Assembly: GCF_900637685.1 (NCBI RefSeq)
Contig: NZ_LR134388.1
Coordinates: forward strand, 3,127,001 to 3,191,000
Reading direction: 5' to 3'
Length of the DNA stretch: 64,000 nt
Source: Legionella sainthelensi
GTDB taxonomy: Bacteria > Pseudomonadota > Gammaproteobacteria > Legionellales > Legionellaceae
Below the pieces are notes generated by a model. The model ran no database searches and was not told the origin of the DNA. It was given only the letters and a program-made list of their open reading frames with translations. Shown here one piece after another: positions 8,961 to 19,813 of this stretch (position 1 is the first letter of the stretch; each line of letters opens with the position of its first letter). Both the position numbers and the translations under genes were made by a program.

Positions 8961-11489
8961 TCATTTTAATTTATCGAGTCGCAAAGATTGCTTTATTTTC
9001 CAATAATCCTCCCAGGGATCTTCTCTTAGGAATTTGAGGCGATTAGGCAAGGTTTTTAAAGTAAATTCAGAATCACGCTTATCATTAGTAAGTTCATCCC
9101 AAGAAATAGGAACAGCAACAGGGGCATGGATACGTGCTCTTGTTGAGTAAGGACTAATAGCGGTTGCGCCGCGTTGATTACGCAAATAATCAATAAAAAT
9201 TTTGCCTTTGCGTTTCGCTTTAGCCATTTTACTCACGTAACATTCAGGATTTATTGTTTCGAGAAAGGTTACAAAAACGTGTGCAAAATTTTTTACTTCA
9301 TCCCATTTATATTCAGGTTGTATAGGTACAACCACATGTAATCCTTTACCACCTGTTGTTTTGATAAAAGAAGTTAATTTAAATTCTTGCAAATATTTTT
9401 TTACTTCCAAAGCAGATGCAACGATCGCCTTCCATGCAACTGAGGGATCAGGGTCTAAATCAATAACAATCATATCTGGTTTTTCTACATTCGCAATTAA
9501 GCTTCCCCACAAATGAATTTCTAAAACATTCATTTGTATCAAACTATATAATCCATTTTTAGTATTCAAATAAATAAATTGCTCTTTCGTTCCTGATTTC
9601 GCTTCTACAGTAATTGCTTTTAAAGCTTTAGCTGTGGACTCATTATAATGGCGTTGGAAAAAACAATCATTTCGATTTTCAGAGCATCGTACTAATGATA
9701 AAACTCTATCTTTAATAAAGGGCATGATGTGATCCGCTACAATTTCGTAATAATTAAGCAAATCACTTTTTGTAATCCCCTCTTCAGGATAAAGCACTTT
9801 ATCAGGATGGGTTATTTTAAATGAATCGTTCTTCGTATCCATCTTCATTTTTATCACTTCACCACTATGGTTATCAAGCGTATTTTTTCTTTCCTTAACT
9901 ACTTCATCAGGCCTTTTATCCAAACGTAATCCTTTAAAACTTGGATGACGTAAATGACCTTCTTTCGTCCATTCAGTAAACGCCACTTCAACCACCAACC
10001 TAGGTGCTACCCAAATTACTTCATGAGAAACACCAATCTCTTGATTAAAAGGACATTTAGGTAGAGATTCTTTTTGCAAAAGAGTAAAAATTTTTTGCAG
10101 CGAATCCTCTGTAAATCCTGTCCCCAATTTTCCTACATATTCTAAGGATCCATAGTCGTTATAAACTCCTAAAAGTAAAGATCGAAAATAATGGCGCTTT
10201 TCCCTGGCAGGAATATATCCTGTAACAATAAATTCCTGCCTGAGTTGGCATTTTACTTTCAACCATGCTTTACTTCGCTTGGATAAATAGAAACTATCTA
10301 TACGTTTGGACATTATTCCTTCAAGAGATAAATCACACGATTGCTGAAAAAGAAAACCTCCATTCCCTACAATATGATCGTTTTAACGGAGCGTTTTATT
10401 TCCCCCTGCTAATAATTCTTTTAAAATCTGCTTGCGTTTTAATAAGGGTAAAGATCTTAAATCAAATTGATCGTAATAAAGAATGTCGAAAATGTAATAA
10501 ACATAAGGAGCATTTGCGTTCACTTTAATCGTATTTTGTAACAGTTGAAAATCTGAATATCCATGTTTATCCAGCAACACAAGCTCTCCATCCAAAATGA
10601 CTCGCTGCAATGATAGTTTTTTAATTGCTTGTTCTATCGATAATAAATAGTTGGTCCAATCATTATTGTTACGTGTTTTTAAATGAATTTTCTTATCATG
10701 AATAAAAGCAATAATTCGATATCCATCAAATTTTATTTCATGCAACCAATCTGGACCTTCTGGCGCTTTATTGACTAGAGTTGCTAATTGCGGTTTTATA
10801 AATTCAGGAAAAGGACTTATTGGTAACCCATTTAATAGTTTCCTAAACTTATTATCATGTTTTTTTTAGGTTTTGCTTTTGAGGGGGCTCTCTATTAACT
10901 CCTCTTTTGTCCAAGAAAAACGAAACCTTTTACTTATTTCTTCAATGGATTGATGTGTCAAGACACTATTGGGCACCTCCAGGGTAATATCATAATCTTC
11001 CAGCTTTTGAGCAAATTTATCTTTATATTTGATTAAAAACCATTGATTCGCCTTATTAACACGAAGCAAGTCCCAACGTCCCTTTAATTTTTTGGCATTT
11101 AATTCAAATCGTAAATGTCCCGCTTTATAGGCCTCTTCAGGATTTTCATCCAGGGTTTTCCAAGTACCTTGATCCCAGAGCATCACTACACCAGCACCAT
11201 ATTGGCCTTTGGGAATTATTCCTTCAAAATGACCATACTCGACTGGATGGTCTTCCACATGCAGTGCTAAGCGTTTTACAGAAGGATCAAAGCAAGGCCC
11301 TTTGGGTATAGCCCAACTTAATAATATTCCATTCAATTCCAAACGAAAATCATAATGAAGATGGCTCGCTGCATGTTTCTGAATAACAAATAAAAGTTCA
11401 TTTTCCTGAGAAACATTGCCTTGGGGTTCGGGAGTTTTATTAAAATTTCTTTTATTTCGATAAGACTCCAATCGCATCGCTCTCTCCAT
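8961..11489 (-). pseudogene. ligD: ATP-dependent DNA ligase LigD (PE-LIG-POL), two in-frame stops
   Basis: One continuous frame of 843 codons interrupted only by TAA at 10866-10868 and TAA at 10383-10385. No frameshift is needed to read through. Order: 3'-phosphoesterase domain (HLHYDFRLE, EDHPVEYGHFEG); ligase nucleotidyltransferase with KFDGYR catalytic lysine motif, LDGELV, YYIFDILYY and LEGIMSKR; OB fold; then polymerase/primase domain with DLDPDP metal motif and TTGGKGLHVVVP. The first stop lies in the Lys-rich PE-LIG linker. The second lies in the ligase core, where homologues have a residue before DHIVGNGG. Without readthrough the ligase is split and inactive, although the PE part could be made alone and the POL part could restart at ATG 10313. 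The partner ku is also broken. Confidence 0.9.
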
Positions 11490-11634
11490 GATGTATTATT
11501 TCATCTTTAATTTTATTAAAAAAAATAGAAATTTCCACTTTGAATAAAATTCAAAAAGATATAAATGGTCTAATCTTTTTAATACATCTCAAGCGTTAAA
11601 TTTTAGAAATGAATTTATTTAAGGATTAAATAGA

Positions 11635-11980
11635 ATGTCTAAATCAATTTGGAAAGGAGAAATTTCTTTTGGTCTTGTTTCCATTCCTGTTTCTTTATAT
11701 TCAACTGAAGAAAAAAATGAGCTTAATTTTCATCTGCTTGATAAAAAAACCAAATCAAGAATTCGCTATCAACGTATTAATGAAAAAACAGGCGACGAGG
11801 TGTCTTGGGAGGATATCGTTAAATGAATATCGAGAGGCATTAAAAAAATGGCTGGATCAACAAATTTCAAAACAATCAAAAATTAAAGAAAAAATATCAG
11901 CAACAGAGAGCAAAAGTGATGTAATTGATTTCATTTCCCTATTAAAAGAAAGTATGAAGAAAAGAACGTTATCTAAATAA
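11635..11980 (+). pseudogene. ku: Ku-like NHEJ protein, internal deletion
   Basis: A good Shine-Dalgarno (AAGGA) precedes ATG 11635. The first 63 codons are a normal Ku N-terminus (SIWKGEISFGLVSIPVSLYS, GDEVSWEDIVK). At 11821-11828 the reading frame ends in TGA, while the +1-shifted frame continues directly with NEYREALKKWLDQQ, the normal C-terminal arm of bacterial Ku. About 150-170 central residues (the ring and dimer core) are therefore missing and the junction is out of frame. The product cannot form a Ku ring. It is divergent from ligD with a 145-base shared promoter region. Confidence 0.88.
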
Positions 11981-12135
11981 AATTGAACCGATATTCAAAA
12001 TCTAATATTTTTACTATAAAAAATAATGAGCATTTTGAATAAAAGTAAGAAAAATCTGATGTTCTCACCTATACTCATCGAAGATGATGAAAAAAATATA
12101 GTCATATCCCCCAATGTATGACGAAGGAGATTTAT

Positions 12136-12336
12136 ATGATATTAACTCATTTTAAAAAAATAATTATAGGCTTGAGTGTAGGTGTTTTTTTCGCCTCTAA
12201 CAGTTGGGCTGTGTGGACAAAGGATGTTCACAGTACCACTTGTGCAGGTAATACATGCCATCATTCGTCTTATAAAAAACAGTGTTACCATGGCGATTGC
12301 CGCGTAGTCAAACGCAGCAGCACTTGGCACAGGTAA
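12136..12336 (+). CDS. Small secreted Cys-rich protein
   Basis: 66 residues. The start is decided by an AAGGAGA Shine-Dalgarno at 12124-12130; an in-frame ATG 18 bases earlier overlaps that site and is rejected. The N-terminus is a Sec signal (FKKIIIGLSVGVFFASN then SWA, cleavage near residue 25). The mature part of about 41 residues has four cysteines in two C-x4-C pairs (TTCAGNTCHH and QCYHGDCRV) and several His/Lys/Arg, so one or two disulfides or metal binding in the periplasm are plausible. No family was recognised. It ends shortly before a hairpin. Confidence 0.6.
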   Translation: MILTHFKKIIIGLSVGVFFASNSWAVWTKDVHSTTCAGNTCHHSSYKKQCYHGDCRVVKRSSTWHR

Positions 12337-12345
12337 CTATTTCGT

Positions 12346-12396
12346 AGCCTGGGTTTTCTCGAGTAAGAACCTAGATTTATTGATAATACCCAGGCT
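12346..12396. terminator. Inverted repeat, probable terminator
   Basis: The arms AGCCTGGGT (12346-12354) and ACCCAGGCT (12388-12396) are perfect complements, with a 33-base loop that can itself fold. No clean T-run follows on the plus strand, so termination is inferred from position between convergent genes. Confidence 0.45.
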
Positions 12397-12487
12397 GCAA
12401 AAAGCACCAATTTGTATCACTCAAAAATGATGCACGATGTGAACCCAAGTAATATAAGCCAGTTTTTTTGGGTAATTCTTCTTCAGA

Positions 12488-14091
12488 TTATGATGTTTTG
12501 TCTTGTTGTTCTATTACCTCACATGCTGACGTTAGCTTTAATGTACTTGACTCAATTATCCTTTGATTCTCCGGAAAAATAACACGAAACCCAGGCTCTA
12601 AAATTTGCCCAAGCGGATTTAATGAAATTTCTGATGTACTCACCTCCATTCGTCTTTGAACTAACAAGCGATACATCATTGCCACATTTTTGCTGTTTTT
12701 TAGTTTTTCTTGACAATGATTTAGAAAATTTCTGGCTTTTTGTTGATAAAATTCAATATTTTGTTCTGGAGAGGTGCGATTTTTTAACAGCTTTTTCGCA
12801 GCCCATTCTTTTGATTCACTCAAGTTTTTAATAAATTCATCGTGCCAATTCACAGATAGGGTTGCTGGAAGCAAACGTAAAAGACTACATCGTGTCGGTG
12901 AAAATACTGGATTTGCTCTATCTATGTCTAAAACATCCAACATGAATTTAGTATCAATAATTTTATTGTTAATTAGTTTATCCACTGCTAATTTATCTGA
13001 TTTAGCCTTCACAGGGGTAAGCCACGCATGATCTGCATCTTGCAAATAGGTTTCAGGAAAATGACTTCCTAAAACATTCAATGCTTCCTCATAAAAAGCC
13101 CTTGAAATAATAATCGATTGATTTTTTTGATCAGCTACAAACCTTGAGTCAATGAAAAACTCAATGGGAATGCTCACTTTGGATTGAACTTCATCATTTG
13201 GATAAATATCGGACATTAAATTAAGTTCAACTGGACAAAATAAGGGGCGAAGCAGCTCTTGCAAGGAAAGAGAACCCTTTTTTTGATGAAATTTCTCATT
13301 AAAAGTCAACTTATTAAGACCAAGTAAAACGCTTTTGGATAATTGCTCCGGCGCAACTAATGTTTCTAAAATATCCTGCAATACCGCATCTGGCTTATGC
13401 CCACCAAAATTTAATTTTCGTTTTGGCTCCCACCAATCATTATGAGGTTGATCCAGTTCCTTCATAATAGGACCACCAGCACCATGACAGCCAGAACAAC
13501 GTAAGCGAGTACCAAATTGGGGATTTTTGGGATCAGGTTGGCGATGAAGTAACTCATTATCTGCAAAAATATCTACTGAATCCCCACGATAAAACCATTG
13601 ACCTTGAGTTCCCTCACCGCGTAATTCATAAAAATTAAATACCTCTTTTTAGGATCCCAAGCAAATGCTTCGATCATTAATGCATTTTTCTCTGGATTCT
13701 GATCAGCAACTAACTCTCCAATTGGGCTGACAGTAGTAAAATGGCCAAAGAAAAAATCGCCAGTATGAATGGACAAATGATGATCCATTATCTTTAATTC
13801 CCCTAATACCATCTCAAATAAACTAAAACTACCTTGAGATGGATTATGAAATCCTCGATTCGCGACCATCGTCGTTTCTATTTTTAAACCCGCGTTTTTT
13901 AAAAATTGTCGCAATGCAAAAACATCTGTTGGGCACTGCACTTCTGAAAAAAGTATAAGACCTAAAGCGTCATGTGTTCGCTCTGCAGGTTTTCCGGAAG
14001 AATGAAAGACCGAACAAGTAGAAAAGACATCTTCAGAAAACGTCGTCAGCATGCAAAACAAAACGATGAAACAATATAATCCTTTTTTCAC
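12488..14091 (-). pseudogene. Exported cytochrome-c-like protein, single-base frameshift
   Basis: Two adjacent frames make one protein if one A is added to the A5 run (T5 on the plus strand, 13646-13650). The first frame reads ...AFAWDPKK and the second continues EVFNFYELRGEGTQG. The restored product is about 534 residues from a GTG with an AAGGA site (an ATG 24 bases earlier has no such site). It has a signal peptide and one haem motif CSGCH (13480s, within RLRCSGCHGAGGP); the rest is an uncharacterised alpha-rich C-terminal region. As read, the first frame ends after ~27 out-of-frame codons before the haem site. Either a pseudogene, a slippage switch, or a sequencing error. Confidence 0.75.
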
Positions 14092-14115
14092 AATAAATTC
14101 CTTATCTTCAACCAT

Positions 14116-14419
14116 TACTAATCATGCGTTATAAAAGATGCAGTCGATTTTTCCTCAAAAACAATTCTATGGTTTGCCTTTTATGAGTTTTTAAGAAAAC
14201 CTGGACAAACACTTATGAGTCACACAACTACGCTTTAGTCTGTTGGTGCACCTGGTTTTTCTTTAAATAAAACAACAAGCACATCTTAAAAGCAAAAAAT
14301 GATTCAGTCAAAACAATACTTAATTCATTGAAATTACATAAAAATATCAATTGGACTAAAATAAGTGCACTTTTTACAAAAACTACTATAATTTTAAAAC
14401 TAGGACGAACAGGAATTGA
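14116..14419. other. 304-base intergenic region between divergent genes
   Basis: Very AT-rich. It must contain promoters for the cytochrome-like gene (leftward) and the next gene (rightward), but I see no box pair I would defend and no gene. Confidence 0.4.
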
Positions 14420-15145
14420 ATGATGGACTCCATTCAATTAGCACTGGATGTGCATTTACCAAAGAAAAATCCATACTTAAAAAAATCTCTTTTAAAACAT
14501 AATCATGTATCAGAAGAAACATACCCTTTGCTTGTCTCTTACTACACTTGGATTAGAAGAGTTAATAGCAATCTCAATAAAGCTGATGAAAAGCATCAAA
14601 ATGAACAAATAAACAATGAATTCCATTGCTTGTGTAGACGGAACTTATTATTTTTTTTAACTGCCACTCGACAATTCGAGGTAATCGAAAAATTATTTAG
14701 TACGCCATCCTTTACTACACGATTAAATCACGCAATGATATGTGCTAAAAACGAACAAAATAAAATAAAACTAATAAGAAAGAAACATTTACTGCAATTA
14801 ATTAATCAGCAACATAACAAACTCACATTTCTTTTGGAGAAATCACGTCATCTACCAATTGAAAACCTTAACCATTGCCTGAATTACTTCATTCATTTTG
14901 CAGAAAAGAACTTAATAAAAAATGTGCCTATGCAAGATATAGATATTATGGACTATGCATTCACCGCATTTAAATTTTGCGTAGAAAACTTAAATATAAG
15001 AAATGATTTTAATCATGAAATGATAAGTCTCAAGGACAGCGAGCATCCACAAGAAAAACCACACGCAACACTTAAACGTCTTCTGCTTAATAAGCATTCA
15101 ACTTTTTTTGCATCAACAGTACAAATCGAAAAAAAAGAGACATAG
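14420..15145 (+). CDS. Hypothetical cytoplasmic alpha-helical protein
   Basis: 241 residues, not recognised. Predominantly helical and rich in Asn, Lys, His and Leu, with no signal peptide, membrane segment or known motif. Two adjacent ATG codons start the frame after AGGA; the second is equally possible. It has a short C-terminal Lys/Glu tail (VQIEKKET). The composition resembles Legionella-specific accessory proteins, and it is followed by a strong inverted repeat that separates it from convergent serS. A Dot/Icm substrate is possible but unsupported. Confidence 0.6.
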   Translation: MMDSIQLALDVHLPKKNPYLKKSLLKHNHVSEETYPLLVSYYTWIRRVNSNLNKADEKHQNEQINNEFHCLCRRNLLFFLTATRQFEVIEKLFSTPSFTTRLNHAMICAKNEQNKIKLIRKKHLLQLINQQHNKLTFLLEKSRHLPIENLNHCLNYFIHFAEKNLIKNVPMQDIDIMDYAFTAFKFCVENLNIRNDFNHEMISLKDSEHPQEKPHATLKRLLLNKHSTFFASTVQIEKKET

Positions 15146-15190
15146 CATTCAGGCCAACCGTTAATAGTTGTCGGAATGGTCATGTTTTAT

Positions 15191-15222
15191 TTTAGCCTGA
15201 CTTACGGGAAGCACAGGCTAAA
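15191..15222. terminator. Bidirectional terminator between hypothetical gene and serS
   Basis: The arms TTTAGCCTG (15191-15199) and CAGGCTAAA (15214-15222) are perfect 9-bp complements with a 14-base loop. On the minus strand the stem is followed by ATAAAA, giving a modest U-tract for serS. Confidence 0.65.
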
Positions 15223-15231
15223 CAAGTGCTT

Positions 15232-16530
<1,299 letters not shown>

Positions 16531-16716
16531 CTAACTTAATTTATTCGTCCCATTGTAACTGCTAATTCTCAACATGAAAATTTTGATGAGCGTTCAAACT
16601 TGTGCGTAGTTGGATAAAGAAGTTAAACAGCAAAGCATATGTCAGAATATGAAAACCCTATCCAATACGCACAAAACACAGACACACTTTAAAATGAAGT
16701 GAGCAGTTACATCAAT

Positions 16717-17487
16717 TTATCTAACAATACCACGTGTAGCTTGGTTCAATGCATCAATCATAAGAACTACTTCAGGGCATTCGTGTTGCATCAATTCTAA
16801 CTCAGCAACAGCTTGCTGTACGGTTAATCCTTTGCGAAAAATTATTTTATAAGCACGTCGCAAATTATCAATTGCTTCTGATGAAAATCCTCGTCTACGA
16901 AGTCCCACTGTATTAATACCACAAGCTGAAGTGGTATCACCCGAAATCATGAGATAAGGAAGAACATCTTTACTTACATAAGAAGCTCGTGAAATAAAAG
17001 CATATGCACCTACATGACAAAACTGATGTACTGCAGCATATCCTCCAATGTTTGCATAATCACCTACGGTGACATGCCCTGACAATGCAGCATAACTCAC
17101 CAAAATAATTTGGTTGCCAATCATGCAGTCGTGTCCAACATGTGAATAGGCCAGGAAAAAGTTTTTATTCCCTATACGAGTAACACCGCCACCTTTAACA
17201 GTTCCTCGGCTAATCATACAATATTCACGTATGATGTTATCATCACCAATTTCTAATCGAGTGGGTTCACCTTTATAAGTCATATCTTGAGGTTCGTCGC
17301 CCACTGAGGCAAATTGAAAAATTTTATTATTCTTACCAATAGTTGTTGGGCCTTCAATAACCGCATAAGGACCAACCCGAGTATTTTCACCTATTTCCAC
17401 ATTTGCGCCAATTATAGCGCCAGGACCTACTGATACCCCATCTGCTAATTTTGCAGAGGGGTGAATTATAGCTCGTTCATCTATCAC
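16717..17487 (-). CDS. lpxA: UDP-N-acetylglucosamine acyltransferase LpxA
   Basis: 256 residues. It catalyses the first step of lipid A synthesis, moving a 3-hydroxyacyl chain from ACP to the 3-OH of UDP-GlcNAc in the cytoplasm. The N-terminal two thirds are hexapeptide repeats of a left-handed beta-helix (IIHPSAKLADGVSVGPGAII). The catalytic His lies in AYSHVGHDCMIGNQ (~residue 122), and the C-terminal helices begin at GLRRRGFSSEAIDNLRRAY. It starts with GTG overlapping the fabZ stop by four bases, so the two are translationally coupled. Last gene of the bamA-type cluster here. Confidence 0.97.
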   Translation of the reverse strand: MIDERAIIHPSAKLADGVSVGPGAIIGANVEIGENTRVGPYAVIEGPTTIGKNNKIFQFASVGDEPQDMTYKGEPTRLEIGDDNIIREYCMISRGTVKGGGVTRIGNKNFFLAYSHVGHDCMIGNQIILVSYAALSGHVTVGDYANIGGYAAVHQFCHVGAYAFISRASYVSKDVLPYLMISGDTTSACGINTVGLRRRGFSSEAIDNLRRAYKIIFRKGLTVQQAVAELELMQHECPEVVLMIDALNQATRGIVR

Positions 17488-17936
17488 TTTTTAAATTCCT
17501 TCGCTGCACTTAATAAATCTGCAGAACAGGCCAGTTTATCGCCTACATAAGCTTCGCCATGCACACGCCAAAAAACTCCTTTTCTCGTTAATAATTTTAT
17601 TTCCAAACGTAATTGATCACCAGGAACCACTACATGTTTAAATTTTGCATTATCAATACCGGCAAAAAAATGTAAAATCCCTTCATTTTCTTCGGGTGGC
17701 TGAGACAATCCAGCAAAAAGACCACCTGCCTGAGCCAAAGATTCAAGCATTAATACTCCTGGCATAATTGGACTTTCTGGGAAATGGCCAGCAAAAAAGT
17801 TCTCATTAATCGTCACATTTTTTATAGCCGTTAAATGTTCATATGCTTTAAAATCTAATACCCTATCTACCAATAGCATTGGGTAACGATGGGGCAACAA
17901 ACTAAAAATTTGTTTTATATCTATAGGTTCACTCAT
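17484..17936 (-). CDS. fabZ: (3R)-hydroxyacyl-ACP dehydratase FabZ
   Basis: 150 residues, full length for the hot-dog-fold dehydratase of type II fatty acid synthesis. The active-site His is in LLPHRYPMLLVDRV (~residue 16), and the central helix with catalytic Glu is in GHFPESPIMPGVLMLESLAQ (~50-69). It competes with LpxA and LpxD for 3-hydroxyacyl-ACP, so its position between lpxD and lpxA links membrane phospholipid and lipid A supply. It is separated from upstream lpxD by 154 bases, which is unusually wide for this operon and may hold a promoter. Confidence 0.97.
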   Translation of the reverse strand: MSEPIDIKQIFSLLPHRYPMLLVDRVLDFKAYEHLTAIKNVTINENFFAGHFPESPIMPGVLMLESLAQAGGLFAGLSQPPEENEGILHFFAGIDNAKFKHVVVPGDQLRLEIKLLTRKGVFWRVHGEAYVGDKLACSADLLSAAKEFKK

Positions 17937-18090
17937 ACGCAGTTTCTCGCTTAATCAGTCTATTTAGCTGGCCTCAATGAAAAATGCATTATCCAGTTTT
18001 AATAGGTGCAAATCAATTATTAATTGTTAAAAACTTGGCCGTCCTATCCTACTTTATTTACCTCAGGATACAGTTAAATTTGTTAGACAT

Positions 18091-19134
18091 CTAATCTTCA
18101 GAAAAAGACTCAACTGTATTTATTCGATTTAATTTTTTCTCTAAAGCACTAAGTTTTTCTATATAGTCATCTAATCGTCGAAAACGTGCCGCATTTCGAC
18201 GCCAACGTTGATGTTCATGGACTAAGGTTCCTGAAGAATAAATTCCGGACTTAGGTAGTGATTTACTGACAGTAGACATACCTGTAATCACAACATCTTC
18301 TGTTAAACATACATAAGCAGCAACAGAGCTTGCTCCACCAATAATACAGTCTGCTCCAATTTGGGCATACGCTCCTATAGCAGCACATCCTGAAATAATT
18401 GTATTTTTCCCTATCAGGACATCATGTGCGATCTGGACTAAATTATCGATGCACACCCCCTCTCCTATGTAGGTGTCACTTAAAGAACCTCTATCAATTA
18501 CGGTATTAGCCCCAATACGTACCTTATCTGCTATAATAACCGCCCCTACACTCAAACCTTGCTGCCAATGACCTTGTTGTTTTAAATAATTAAACGGAAA
18601 AGCACCAATAACACAACCCGAATCAATGACTACCTGAGCCCCCAATTGGCAACCCGCATGTAGTGCTACATCATGGCCAATTTGGCTGTTTTTTCCAATC
18701 GCAACAGACGATTCAATAACAGTATTCGCTCCGACTACAACATGATCACCCAATCGAGCTTCCGCATGAATGACGCTGTATGCTCCTATAGATACTCCTT
18801 CACCTATTTGAGCTGAAGGATGAATTTGAGCGGTAGGATCGATACCAGAATACGGGATTATTGGTTTTGATAAAAATTGCGTGGCTTGCATCATTGCTTG
18901 TAAAGGATTGGAAACAATAATACAATTTTTTTGGTAAAGATATTTATGTTCTGATTTAAGTAATACTACGCCGGCAGAGGTGTTTTCTAAAGCGCCTTGC
19001 AATATAGAATTATCGTAATAGGCTATATCTTTATGTGTAGCTCGAGCTAAAGAAGCAAACGAAAAAATGGCGTGCTCTCCATTACCATGCCACACGCCAC
19101 CTAATTTTTCAGCAAGTTGTGCTACCGTTAGCAA
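18091..19134 (-). CDS. lpxD: UDP-3-O-(3-hydroxyacyl)glucosamine N-acyltransferase LpxD
   Basis: 347 residues. It adds the N-linked acyl chain in the third step of lipid A synthesis. An N-terminal uridine-binding domain (residues ~1-95) is followed by hexapeptide repeats of the left-handed helix ([20 protein letters not shown]). The catalytic His lies in [15 protein letters not shown] (~236). A C-terminal ACP-contacting helix follows ([20 protein letters not shown]). The start is TTG, 14 bases after the skp stop; no in-frame ATG or GTG fits. Legionella species often encode more than one LpxD, so this may be one of several. Confidence 0.95.
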   Translation of the reverse strand: MLTVAQLAEKLGGVWHGNGEHAIFSFASLARATHKDIAYYDNSILQGALENTSAGVVLLKSEHKYLYQKNCIIVSNPLQAMMQATQFLSKPIIPYSGIDPTAQIHPSAQIGEGVSIGAYSVIHAEARLGDHVVVGANTVIESSVAIGKNSQIGHDVALHAGCQLGAQVVIDSGCVIGAFPFNYLKQQGHWQQGLSVGAVIIADKVRIGANTVIDRGSLSDTYIGEGVCIDNLVQIAHDVLIGKNTIISGCAAIGAYAQIGADCIIGGASSVAAYVCLTEDVVITGMSTVSKSLPKSGIYSSGTLVHEHQRWRRNAARFRRLDDYIEKLSALEKKLNRINTVESFSED

Positions 19135-19148
19135 CGTACACCGCCAAA

Positions 19149-19649
19149 TTAATTAATCGCTTTAGCGACTTTGTCAGTTACATCAAGAGTATCTGAGCTA
19201 AAAGGAGCTGCATCTTTTTGCACGATAAGATCATATTTCTCATCTTTAGCAACCTTAGAAATTGCTGCACGTACTTTCGCATACAAACTTTCCATAGCTT
19301 CATTGTTTGCAGTGCTCAACTCTTGCTGATATTGCTGGCCATCTCGCTCAAATTGTTGTTGTGCGCTGACAATCTTTCGCTCCATTTCTTTCTTTTGAGA
19401 AGCACTCAAAACTGCGCTGTCACGCTTGAACTTTTCCATATCAGCTTTTATCTTGGCTTCGACAGCTAATAACTTATCGCGACGGGGCTTAAATTCTTTT
19501 TCTAATTTTTGTTGAATTTCTTTGATTTGACTTGAAGTTTGCATGATTTTTTGTAAATCAACCACTCCTATCTTTGCTGTATCAGCAAATGCGTTAGCGC
19601 CAAATACGCTAAAAATAAAGGTCAATACAACCAAACCAAACCGCTTCAT
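19149..19649 (-). CDS. skp: Periplasmic chaperone Skp/OmpH
   Basis: 166 residues. The Sec signal is [18 protein letters not shown] then NAFA, with cleavage near residue 22. The mature domain begins [17 protein letters not shown], the OmpH-family N-strand, followed by the long charged helices (tentacles) rich in Lys/Glu/Gln ([19 protein letters not shown]). The trimer carries unfolded outer-membrane proteins across the periplasm to the BAM complex, which fits its place directly after bamA. Good AGGAG site before ATG. Confidence 0.95.
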   Translation of the reverse strand: MKRFGLVVLTFIFSVFGANAFADTAKIGVVDLQKIMQTSSQIKEIQQKLEKEFKPRRDKLLAVEAKIKADMEKFKRDSAVLSASQKKEMERKIVSAQQQFERDGQQYQQELSTANNEAMESLYAKVRAAISKVAKDEKYDLIVQKDAAPFSSDTLDVTDKVAKAIN

Positions 19650-19813
19650 AACTATCTCCTAAATTAAAGAGCATGATGCTAGCACAAATCGATATAGGTT
19701 GCGATATGTACAATACGAGTTTTCAATAATAATTTTGCGAACTCTAAGTCGTCTTAGGGACTGATTACAGTCCCTAAGTTACCCACGATGTGCAGCGGAA
19801 GCGAGAAGTAAAG

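Noticed and set aside
10265-10528. Plus-strand frame opposite the ligD break
   Set aside because: It is antisense to well-recognised ligD domains and has no family likeness.
10383-10745. Treating the ligase segment as an independent small gene
   Set aside because: It begins and ends inside the nucleotidyltransferase fold and lies in the same frame as both neighbours; one broken ligD explains all three pieces.
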